From: Flavobacteriales bacterium
Lineage (GTDB): Bacteria > Bacteroidota > Bacteroidia > Flavobacteriales_F > PHOS-HE28
Assembly: GCA_019638115.1 (NCBI GenBank)
Contig: JAHBUK010000005.1
Coordinates: 27,111 to 91,110 of the forward strand
DNA length: 64,000 nucleotides
Direction: 5' to 3'
In this document: piece by piece, positions 57,393 through 64,000 of the stretch
Layout: each line of letters opens with the position of its first letter
Position numbering within the stretch: position 1 is the stretch's first letter
Translations under genes and position numbers: made by a program
Notes under the pieces: model-generated
The model's input: the letters and a program-made list of their open reading frames with translations, nothing else
What the model was told of the DNA's origin: nothing
The model's database searches: none

Positions 57393-58943
57393 TCAACGAC
57401 GAAAGATGTCGTTGGCATCCACGGGGCGCTCCGCTCCACGCCATTCGGCACCTTTCATGCGCAGTTCCTCAGGCGGCACTTTGTCCATGGGGTAGAGCAC
57501 CGCTTCCGGCCGTTCCAGGAAGGTGACCGTGCTGATGCCGCCGTCCGCCAGGCTCACGAGCATGCGGCTGCAATCGGCGCGGTTCACGCCCACCAGTTCC
57601 TCCACTTCGTCCTTCTTCTCTTTCACATGGTACACCGTGCGGGTGTTGCCTTCCACCAGCAGCCGTCGCAGCCCGTCCGCATCGAACAGCCCCACCATGC
57701 GCAGCCCGGTTATTTGATCGAGGTGGGCGCTATCCACTTCGGAAAGGAGGAAAGCGTCACGGTCCACGAAGAGCGTGTCCGGTCGTCCTTCACGCAGGTT
57801 GATGCGGATGTGCTCCCCGGATATCTGGTCGCTTCGGCTCCACAGCACGGGGCGATGGTGCATGTGTATCACACTGTCCAGGGTGGTGTAGTGCAGGGTG
57901 TCGCAGCTGCCTTGCAGATCGCTCTTGAAGAAGCGGACATTGCGCCTTACGGTGACGTTGCGGGTGCTCTGGATGAGCCCGGCAGTATCCACGCCCTGTG
58001 TGGTGGTGGTGAAGAGCGTATCGCCGTGTATGTAAAGGGTGTCGCCATCCATGGCAAGTTCGAGCACTGCCATGCCGGTAACGATGGTACGCTCCGTTCT
58101 GTCGTTGTAGATCCCTTCCGCACCTCGAGCACGTGTGGCGTTGGCGGAGTCGCTGAAGAGCACGTTTCCCCAGGCATGACCGGCACCGGAGATGCGGTCG
58201 TAGTGAATGCTGTCGCCCTCCAACAGGCGCCCTTTGGTGGAAACGCTGGTGCGGCGTTGGAAGCGTGCCCGCTCCAACCGGGTATCGTAGGTGCCACGTG
58301 TGGTGCGTACCACGCTGCTGTCGGCGAACTGCAGGATGCGCGTGGGGCCGAAGAAGGATGCGATGCCGGTTCCCGTGGCGTAGTGCATGGTATCGCAGGT
58401 GATGAGGCGCTCGGGATGCTCCAAGCGCACGCGGCGGCTGAACGCGAAGTGGCGGCTTTCGCTGAAGTAGGTGCCACGTCCGCTGGTAAGCACGTTGGCG
58501 CTGCTTTGGTCCTCAATGCGTCCTCCTTCGGTGTACCAGGCTTTCTTGTTGCGCAGGTCGTAGTCCAAGGAGGGTGTGGTGAGGTACATGTCCTTGTCGC
58601 GGAGCCGCACATCGCCCTGCATGGATGCGAGCCGTTCCTGACCGGAGTAGTTGAGCCGCTCGCCCTCCATAAACAAGCTGTCGCCTTGTTGCACGCGCAC
58701 ATGTCCGAAGGCCTGCACGCGTTGGTCCTCGAAGAGGTAGGCGCTGTCGCAGTTCATTACGGCGTCCACATGGCGGAAGCGGACGTTTCCAAGCAGCCGT
58801 TGTGCGCCCGGAATGCGCCCATCGAAGGTCCATTCGTCCGCATGCAGGATCTCCACACGAGCGGCACGCTGCGAAGCTGTTTGCGCAAGTGTCGGGCGCC
58901 AACCAAGCAGCAGCAACAGCAGGAGGAGAGGGCGGAGGCGCAT
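57393..58943 (-). CDS. LptA/OstA-like periplasmic LPS transport protein
   Basis: 516 residues from ATG 58943, where a leucine-rich signal begins (MRLRPLLLLLLLLGWRPTLAQ). The body is built of repeated OstA-type strands: GNVRFRHVDAVMNCDSAYLFEDQRVQAFGHVRVQQGDSLFMEGERLNYSG, LITCDTMHYATGTGIASFFGPTRIL, GSCDTLHYTTLDSVIHMHHRPVLWSRSDQISGEHIRINL. This fits the long OstA-like proteins of Bacteroidota, larger than E. coli LptA. It probably bridges LPS from the inner membrane to LptD (45659-48184). It lies in one strand block with DUF4924 and skp. Confidence 0.88.
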   Translation of the reverse strand: MRLRPLLLLLLLLGWRPTLAQTASQRAARVEILHADEWTFDGRIPGAQRLLGNVRFRHVDAVMNCDSAYLFEDQRVQAFGHVRVQQGDSLFMEGERLNYSGQERLASMQGDVRLRDKDMYLTTPSLDYDLRNKKAWYTEGGRIEDQSSANVLTSGRGTYFSESRHFAFSRRVRLEHPERLITCDTMHYATGTGIASFFGPTRILQFADSSVVRTTRGTYDTRLERARFQRRTSVSTKGRLLEGDSIHYDRISGAGHAWGNVLFSDSANATRARGAEGIYNDRTERTIVTGMAVLELAMDGDTLYIHGDTLFTTTTQGVDTAGLIQSTRNVTVRRNVRFFKSDLQGSCDTLHYTTLDSVIHMHHRPVLWSRSDQISGEHIRINLREGRPDTLFVDRDAFLLSEVDSAHLDQITGLRMVGLFDADGLRRLLVEGNTRTVYHVKEKKDEVEELVGVNRADCSRMLVSLADGGISTVTFLERPEAVLYPMDKVPPEELRMKGAEWRGAERPVDANDIFRR

Positions 58944-58980
58944 GGTGCGTGCAGCGGGCAAATGCCATACCGGCCGGCCC

Positions 58981-59529
58981 TCAGTTCATGGAAACACCGG
59001 GCAGTTTGCGCATGCTCCGGTAGTGTGTGCTGAGGTGTTCCAGCAGGCTGCGCATGCGCTTTTCAGCGGCCAGTGTGTCACTGCTGATGGTGCGTTGGCT
59101 TGCACGGAGCACCATCACGCCATAAACGGCGGTGAAGCAGGTGGCCACGGGTCCTTCGGCATATTCATTGGCTGCGGCCTGCAGTGCTGCGATGTCCGCC
59201 TCCACGGCCTTGTAGAGCTGTTCGTAGTCGGCGTCGTCGTACACCTCCAGCAGAGATCGGTGCAGGAACTCCAGTTCGTACATCACCTCTTCCACTTCGG
59301 CGAGGTGCCCGCGTTGTTCCAAGCCTTCCTCGCGCATGCGTTCCAGCACGTTGGCGTACCAGTTCCGCATGGCGTCACGCGCGGCATCGTCGCCTTCCAG
59401 GGGAGCCACCAGGTTCTCCTCCACGGCTTTCAGGTCCAGTCCATGCGCACGCATCAGGTCCTCCACGTGCCACATGCCGATCACATAGCCGGCCACGTTC
59501 TCCTGTTTCTTGCGGGCGTAGGGGTCCAT
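58981..59529 (-). CDS. DUF4924 family protein
   Basis: 182 residues, helical and soluble. The family start is recognisable in KKQENVAGYVIGMWHVEDLMRAHGLDL, and AMRNWYANVLERMREEGLEQRGHLAEVEEVMYELEFLHRSLLEV follows. The C-terminal part (TCFTAVYGVMVLRASQRTISSDTLAAEKRMRSLLEHLSTHYRSM) is also helical. Bacteroidota members have no established function. It lies between lptA-like and skp-like genes on the same strand with small gaps, so an envelope role is possible by context only. Confidence 0.85.
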   Translation of the reverse strand: MDPYARKKQENVAGYVIGMWHVEDLMRAHGLDLKAVEENLVAPLEGDDAARDAMRNWYANVLERMREEGLEQRGHLAEVEEVMYELEFLHRSLLEVYDDADYEQLYKAVEADIAALQAAANEYAEGPVATCFTAVYGVMVLRASQRTISSDTLAAEKRMRSLLEHLSTHYRSMRKLPGVSMN

Positions 59530-59539
59530 GGTGATGGGT

Positions 59540-60184
59540 TCACTTCTTTGCGTCGGCCTTCCGGCTGCGGTGGATCTTGTTCATGCGGGCCATCACCTCG
59601 GGTGTTATGTCCAGCCCCTCGTTGCCGGGCCACACTTGTCCGCCGGGTTCCAGGCTGATGATGAAATCGTAACCGGCCGTGGCGTTGTACTCCTTGAGGG
59701 CGTCCTGCAATTGGCTGGAGAACTCGATCATCACCTTGCGGTTGTAGTTCATGAGCTCATCTTCCAGGTCGGCTCCCAGTTGGCGCATGTCGCTGTCGAT
59801 CTTCATCAGGCGCATCTGGTCGGCCTCGCGTTCGGCGTTGGTCAAGTAGGTCTGGTCCTTTTCCATGAGCTGCAGCGCCTGGCTTTCCATGTTGCGCGCC
59901 TTGCTCTGTGCCTGCTGGCGCAGTCGCTTTTCCTCGGCCTCATACTGCTTGCGGGCCTCGGCGAAATACTCGGAACCATCGCGGATGCTGTCCACGCGGA
60001 AGAAAACGACACGGGCTTCCTTCAGCGCATTGGTGTCGCGCACAAAGGCCACGGAGACATCATTGTCGCTGCTTTCCAAGCCGGCCCCCTGGGTGTTCGG
60101 TGCAGGTCGCATCAGCGACCAGGCCAGTAGCGCGCTAAGGATCACGTTCCAGATGAGGAAAGGAATGGTCAGGTTCTTCGACAT
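59540..60184 (-). CDS. OmpH/Skp-family periplasmic chaperone
   Basis: 214 residues from ATG 60184; the frame is open to 60334 but only the internal start opens a membrane signal (NLTIPFLIWNVILSALLAWSLM). The mature part is a long charged coiled coil (YFAEARKQYEAEEKRLRQQAQSKARNMESQALQLMEKDQTYLTNAEREADQMRLM) followed by KVMIEFSSQLQDALKEYNATAGYDFIIS, the usual Skp/OmpH end. Skp holds unfolded outer-membrane proteins on their way to the BAM complex. The N-terminal segment may stay as a membrane anchor. A -7 box is found 46 bases upstream. Confidence 0.88.
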   Translation of the reverse strand: MSKNLTIPFLIWNVILSALLAWSLMRPAPNTQGAGLESSDNDVSVAFVRDTNALKEARVVFFRVDSIRDGSEYFAEARKQYEAEEKRLRQQAQSKARNMESQALQLMEKDQTYLTNAEREADQMRLMKIDSDMRQLGADLEDELMNYNRKVMIEFSSQLQDALKEYNATAGYDFIISLEPGGQVWPGNEGLDITPEVMARMNKIHRSRKADAKK

Positions 60185-60229
60185 GTGCGATAGGTTCAAT
60201 GCGGGCCCTGCGGTAGGTGCAAAGGCGCG

Positions 60230-60237
60230 CAAAGTTA
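60230..60237 (-). promoter_or_regulatory. -7 promoter box for the skp/DUF4924/lptA block
   Basis: The minus strand reads TAACTTTG, a full match to the Bacteroidota TAnnTTTG -7 element, 46 bases before the ATG at 60184. The -33 TTG is not evident. Confidence 0.45.
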
Positions 60238-60336
60238 CCCGCTTGCAGGGAAGGGGGCATTGTTGCCGGTGCTCCGTTCGCAACAGCGCGGAAGGAGCAG
60301 TGTGCGGGAGAACGTGACCGGCGGTGCCGCACAACG

Positions 60337-60366
60337 AAAAAGCCGACCGCTTGGGCCGGCTTTTCC
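60337..60366 (-). terminator. Rho-independent terminator downstream of the 60384-62486 gene
   Basis: AAAAGCCGACC pairs with GGCCGGCTTTT with one mismatch, 20 bases after the stop of the T9SS gene. The minus strand ends TTTTTCG, so it works best for that gene, but the A/T flanks on both sides make it potentially bidirectional. Confidence 0.75.
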
Positions 60367-60383
60367 ATTACGATCGGGGCTGA

Positions 60384-62486
60384 TCAGCGCACCAGAACGA
60401 GGTGTGCGTGCCGCGCCAGATCGCCTTGTGCGGTGCGCAGGGTGTAGGCGCCCGCAGGCAGATGCTCCACGGTGAGCCACAGCGGGCCTTCAGCGGCGTT
60501 GTGTTGGAGTTGCATCACGCGCCTACCGGTGGCGTCCAGCAGTTCCACCACCCACAAGCCTGCTGGCAGTCCTTCCACCCGCAAGCGGTCCGTGGCCGGG
60601 TTGGGCATTACGTGCAGCGGAGTGGCGTACTGTTCTTCGAGCCCGGTAACGGTGGTGATGGAGATGCAGGTGGTGTCGTTGGCAGTGCTGGCATCACCGG
60701 CCAGATCGGCCCAGGCACAAAGTTCATCGAGGCCGTCCACGGTGGGGTTCAGCTGTTGACTGAAGCTGAAGAGCGTTTGCTGCCCAGGGAGGAGGGTGCC
60801 GGTCCAGGTCTGTTGCACCACGGGGTTCTGGCCGTACTGGTAGCGCATGGGAACGGTGCTCAGGGGCTGGTTGCCCACGTTGCGGATGAATGCGCGCACG
60901 GTGGTGGCTGCGGTTATGGTGCTGCCGGCCGCAGGCTCGAAAAAGCTTTCACAGGCCACATCCAGCACCGGCTGTTGGCTCAGGCGCAGGCCCAGGAAGA
61001 AGTCGGTGGCCTCGCGGTCGCGGTATTCCGCCCACACGCCGCTGAGCACTTCGTAGGTGCGGAAGGAGAAGGGCGCGGTGGCATCGCGTGCAATGGCCAC
61101 CAGATCACCCTGCATGTACCACAGCACATACACGCCGCCACCGGTAATGATGGCCGGGTTGTTCATGGGAATCACCTTATCGCCGGGCGTGGCCTGTGCG
61201 CCTGGCACGAATACGGAATCGAGCAGGGTACCGGGTGCGCCGTTGGGGCCATCGTCCGCATACACGCGCATGGTGAAGGCTGAAGCGTTGGGGTTGGAGA
61301 CGATGCGCAGGGTGGTGTGCGTGGCATAGGCCGGGTAGTAGGGGGGCACGATGTGTATGCCGATGCCCCCGTTGCCACCGTTCCAACTCAAGCCCAGTCC
61401 ATCGTCGGTGGCGCCGTGGTAGCGCAGGTCCTGCGTGGCGGCCGTGGTATCCACCACCACCAGTTCCTGGGTAAGCTGGTTGTTGGCGGCCACCAGGTCG
61501 TTGGCCACGCCGCTCACGGTGGTGCGGAAGCGATAGGTACCTGCAACGGTGGGTGCGAAGGGTGTCGCCAGGTCCACGATGTGCTCACCGGTGGGCACCA
61601 GTCCGCCCACGTTCACCACTTCGTTGGTCTGCACTTGGTTGGCGGCGTTCAGCACGGTGCCGGTCACTTGGAAGGGATCCACCAGGGTGGCGCCGATGTT
61701 CACCACACGCGCGGTGAGCGGGAAGGGAGCTCCGTTGCGGGAAAGGAAGCGAGCGCCCGATCCGGGTTCGGTGTTCCACGAAGCGGCCACATCGGTAACG
61801 GCCAGCAGCGGTGCCGTGGGGCGGGTGTAGCGGATGGCGTAGTTGCCGCCGGGGTACACGTTCTTGGAGTGTTGCAGCCCGATGCTGCCGGCCACGCTCT
61901 CGATGCCGATGGTGATGTCGTTGTTCTGCGTGAGGCCGCTCTGTTGGAGGATCTGCACGGTGATGGTGCTGTCGCTCTTGTCGAGGATGATCTGGAAGGT
62001 GTTGGAGCCTGTGTACGAGGGTGCGGCCGCCGTCCAGAAGGGCACGTTGATGTAGGAGATGATGGTGTAGTCCGGATCGTCAAGGAACCAGCATTGGCCC
62101 GGGTTACCTGCACCGCTGAAGTTGAGGTCGGCCATGATGCCGGTGATGTAATCGTTGGTGCCGCCTGCCACGGGGATGGCCGGGAAAGGGGAGGCGATGT
62201 TGCCGTTGTTGAAGGCCACATAGCCGTTGCTGCCCACCCAGATGAATTTGCGGTTGTACCAGTAGTACTCGAAGTTGGTCTCCATCACGAAGGGCCCTAC
62301 CACGTTGTCGTCCGCAAGGCCCAGCACCTGCACGCCGTTGGCGGTGATGTCGATCCAGTTGAACACCGGCCCGTTGGGCTCGAAGTTGTCCTGCCAGGTG
62401 TATCCGTAGGCATCGGGCCCGCCACTGCCGGCGAACAGGGGCGTTGCCAAGGTGGCGAACAGGAACGGGAGTAAGGTTGCACGCAT
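60384..62486 (-). CDS. T9SS-exported beta-sandwich protein with CARDB-like domains
   Basis: 700 residues, with signal peptide MRATLLPFLFATLATPLFA. The first 220 residues are a lectin-like or beta-sandwich region (WIDITANGVQVLGLADDNVVGPF, FIWVGSNGYVAFNNGNIASPFPAIPV, STITVQILQQSGLTQNNDITIGIESV). Two CARDB-like modules are seen (PLTARVVNIGATLVDPFQVTGTV; TTVRAFIRNVGNQPLSTVPMRY). The end from LHVMPNPATDRLRVEGL to RHAHLVLVR is a T9SS sorting domain. No catalytic residues stand out. A weak -7 box (TACATTCG at 62511-62518, minus strand) lies 25 bases upstream of the start, and a terminator follows the gene. Confidence 0.88.
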   Translation of the reverse strand: MRATLLPFLFATLATPLFAGSGGPDAYGYTWQDNFEPNGPVFNWIDITANGVQVLGLADDNVVGPFVMETNFEYYWYNRKFIWVGSNGYVAFNNGNIASPFPAIPVAGGTNDYITGIMADLNFSGAGNPGQCWFLDDPDYTIISYINVPFWTAAAPSYTGSNTFQIILDKSDSTITVQILQQSGLTQNNDITIGIESVAGSIGLQHSKNVYPGGNYAIRYTRPTAPLLAVTDVAASWNTEPGSGARFLSRNGAPFPLTARVVNIGATLVDPFQVTGTVLNAANQVQTNEVVNVGGLVPTGEHIVDLATPFAPTVAGTYRFRTTVSGVANDLVAANNQLTQELVVVDTTAATQDLRYHGATDDGLGLSWNGGNGGIGIHIVPPYYPAYATHTTLRIVSNPNASAFTMRVYADDGPNGAPGTLLDSVFVPGAQATPGDKVIPMNNPAIITGGGVYVLWYMQGDLVAIARDATAPFSFRTYEVLSGVWAEYRDREATDFFLGLRLSQQPVLDVACESFFEPAAGSTITAATTVRAFIRNVGNQPLSTVPMRYQYGQNPVVQQTWTGTLLPGQQTLFSFSQQLNPTVDGLDELCAWADLAGDASTANDTTCISITTVTGLEEQYATPLHVMPNPATDRLRVEGLPAGLWVVELLDATGRRVMQLQHNAAEGPLWLTVEHLPAGAYTLRTAQGDLARHAHLVLVR

Positions 62487-62510
62487 GGGTGAAGGTGTTG
62501 GTGATCACCC

Positions 62511-62518
62511 CGAATGTA
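62511..62518 (-). promoter_or_regulatory. Possible -7 box for the 60384-62486 T9SS gene
   Basis: The minus strand reads TACATTCG, close to the Bacteroidota TAnnTTTG -7 element, 25 bases before the ATG at 62486. No TTG stands at a fitting -33 distance. Confidence 0.35.
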
Positions 62519-62577
62519 ACCATCCGATGGACTTGAAGAACGGCGGTCGATGTACGTTGGTCGAACGCCGCCCTCGC

Positions 62578-63309
62578 TCACAAGCTGAGCAACTCCTTGA
62601 AGCGTGCGGCCTGTCTGCGGGACACCTCGATCTGCTCGCCTTCCTGGCCGGTCTTGGTGTTGGGCTTCAGTTTCACCATCAGCCCGCCGTTGAACCAGGG
62701 TTCGATCTTGTCCACCCAGCGGAGGTTGATGATGTGCTTGCGGTTGGCACGGAAGAAGACATGCGGATCGAGCTTGTCCTCCAGTTTGTTCAGGCTGCGC
62801 AGTACCAAGGGTTTCTGGTCGGCGAAGCGCACGCGTACGTAGTTGCCCTCGCTCTCGAACCAGCGCACGTCCTTCAGTGTCACGAACCAGCACTTCTCGC
62901 CATCCTTCAGGAAGATCTGGTCCTCCTCGCGCAGCACCGTCCGTTGTGAGCCGGCGTCCTCGTTGCTTTGGCGCAACTTGTTCAGCGCGGCATCCAGCCG
63001 TTCGGGGTCTATGGGTTTCAGCAGGTAGTCGAGCGCGTTCACCTCGAAGGCTTTCAAGGCATGCTCGTCGTAGGCGGTGATGAAGATCACCTGGGGCGCC
63101 TGTTCCAAGCCTTCCAGCAGTTCGAATCCGCTGCGCCCGGGCATGTTGATGTCCAGGAACAGCAGGTCGGGGTGGTGCTCGGCGATCAGCGCTTCGGCCT
63201 CATCGGCATTGGCGGCTTCACCGGCAATGTGGATGTGGTCGTGCTTCTCCAGCAGGCTGGCCAATTCTTTCCGGGCCAGTCGCTCATCATCGATGATCAG
63301 GGCTTTCAT
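62578..63309 (-). CDS. LytTR-family response regulator (paired with the LytS-type kinase at the window end)
   Basis: 243 residues from ATG 63309. The receiver domain has the acidic IIDDE, the phospho-acceptor Asp in LLFLDINMPGRSGF, the Thr in VIFITAYDEHALKAF and the Lys in LDYLLKPIDPE. The LytTR DNA-binding domain follows (KDVRWFESEGNYVRVRF, LRSLNKLEDKLDPHVFFRANRKHIINLRWVDKI, IEVSRRQAARFKELLSL). Its start lies inside the end of the upstream kinase gene (overlap 63287-63309), so translation is coupled. The target genes are not visible. Confidence 0.94.
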   Translation of the reverse strand: MKALIIDDERLARKELASLLEKHDHIHIAGEAANADEAEALIAEHHPDLLFLDINMPGRSGFELLEGLEQAPQVIFITAYDEHALKAFEVNALDYLLKPIDPERLDAALNKLRQSNEDAGSQRTVLREEDQIFLKDGEKCWFVTLKDVRWFESEGNYVRVRFADQKPLVLRSLNKLEDKLDPHVFFRANRKHIINLRWVDKIEPWFNGGLMVKLKPNTKTGQEGEQIEVSRRQAARFKELLSL

Positions 63310-64000
63310 GGTCGCGTTCCAGTTCGTTATTGGTAGGGAAGGGCGTGGTGGGTCTGGCCACCTCCAGGGGCAGGCATACTTCGGTGACCACCTGGCCATC
63401 CTTGTTGCTGATGCTCATGCGTGCCTTGCCGGCATAGATCATTTCCAAGCGGCGGCGGGTGTTGCGCAGGCCGATGCCCGTGCCGTTCACCTTGCCGGGT
63501 GTGTAGAGACCGCTGTTGCGTACGCTGAGGCAGATGCCATCGTCCAAGCGTTCCGCTCCGATGATTAGATCGCCACCACCGGGCAGGCGGGCAATGCCGT
63601 GGCGCACGGCGTTCTCCACCAGTGTTTGCAACAGCATGGGCGGCACGGGCACCCGGTCCAGGTCGGGGTCCAGGTGGAACTGCACCCGCAGTCGTTCCTC
63701 GAAACGCATGGCCTCCAGGGCGAGGTAGGCTTTCACGATGTCGATCTCCTCGCCCAAGGGCACCACGGTGCGTTTCACGGTGGCCATGGCATTGCGCAGG
63801 ATGGCGCTGAGCTGGGTGATGGCGCGCTTGGCCGCAGCCGGGTCCTCATCGATCAATGCGCGGATGCCGTTGAGGGCATTGAACATGAAGTGCGGGTTCA
63901 TCTGCGCCCGCAGGTTCAGCAGTTGGTTCTCGCGGTTGGCGGTCTCCAGGCGCAGCACGCGGATCTCTTCGCGGCGGTAGCGTACGAAGTAGTGGTAACC
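63287..64000 (-). CDS. LytS-type sensor histidine kinase, N-terminus cut by the window end
   Basis: The visible 237 residues are the C-terminal part; the frame is open to the window end, so the gene continues beyond it. The LytS-type His_kinase domain is clear: LRAQMNPHFMFNALNGIRALIDED with the phospho-accepting His, LYLALEAMRFEERLRVQF-like helix (VKAYLALEAMRFEERL), VPPMLLQTLVENAVRHGIARLPGG with the N-box, and GTGIGLRNTRRRLEMIYAG with the G box. The C-terminus overlaps the regulator start by 23 bases. The upstream segment GYHYFVRYRREEIRVLRLE suggests a helical linker after a membrane region outside the window. Confidence 0.92.
   Translation of the reverse strand, partial: GYHYFVRYRREEIRVLRLETANRENQLLNLRAQMNPHFMFNALNGIRALIDEDPAAAKRAITQLSAILRNAMATVKRTVVPLGEEIDIVKAYLALEAMRFEERLRVQFHLDPDLDRVPVPPMLLQTLVENAVRHGIARLPGGGDLIIGAERLDDGICLSVRNSGLYTPGKVNGTGIGLRNTRRRLEMIYAGKARMSISNKDGQVVTEVCLPLEVARPTTPFPTNNELERDHESPDHR

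Overview
The window looks like a chromosomal segment of a GC-rich Bacteroidota bacterium, most likely a Flavobacteriales-type lineage known mainly from environmental genomes. The evidence is eight secreted proteins ending in type IX secretion (T9SS) sorting domains, a fused isobutyryl-CoA mutase (IcmF), a Bacteroidota-style LptD/LptA/Skp/amidase/MCE envelope set, YtxJ and DUF4924 family proteins, LytS/LytTR pairs, and several -7 boxes of the TAnnTTTG type. No rRNA, tRNA, CRISPR array or prophage was seen.

Layout. 1-3000: a possible broken outer-membrane gene and a large FG-GAP T9SS protein. 3103-6618: icmF, carrying two in-frame repeat insertions. 6944-10050: a PstI/BsuBI-type restriction-modification operon with an unrecognised third gene. 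10432-13831: an OmpR/EnvZ-type two-component system with a D15-like outer-membrane protein. 13985-16301: a small accessory island with RhuM, a stand-alone PstI-like nuclease-fold protein, a broken partial RhuM copy and a RelE/antitoxin pair. 16626-22260: a KatG with a lipoprotein signal, a serine hydrolase and an S41 peptidase. 22347-27299: a TPR adenylate cyclase interrupted by an in-frame TGA, then a LytS/LytTR pair. 27421-39055: secreted and T9SS proteins, including a tandem duplicate pair, an arylsulfotransferase-like protein, CotH and a propeller protein, with YtxJ among them. 39056-45050: a repeat-rich stretch with a Pif1-type helicase, a cold-shock protein, exonuclease III and two DUF4260 genes. 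45073-60184: a PabA/TrpG amidotransferase, LptD, amidase, MlaD, two Fe-S/CCG electron-transfer proteins, a CotH-like membrane cluster, an LptA-like protein, DUF4924 and Skp. 60384-64000: a T9SS protein and a LytTR/LytS pair cut by the window end.

Working together: the LptD/LptA-like/Skp/MlaD/amidase genes build and maintain the outer membrane, which also carries the T9SS cargo. The LytS/LytTR and OmpR-type pairs are the visible regulators. The restriction system, RhuM/PstI-like pair and toxin-antitoxin pair are accessory functions.

The two most unusual signals are these. (i) Tandem heptamer arrays, often in inverted pairs, recur between and inside genes, with a different heptamer at each locus. 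(ii) A 138-residue protein co-transcribed with RhuM aligns without gaps to the C-terminal catalytic region of the PstI-like endonuclease encoded about 7 kb away.
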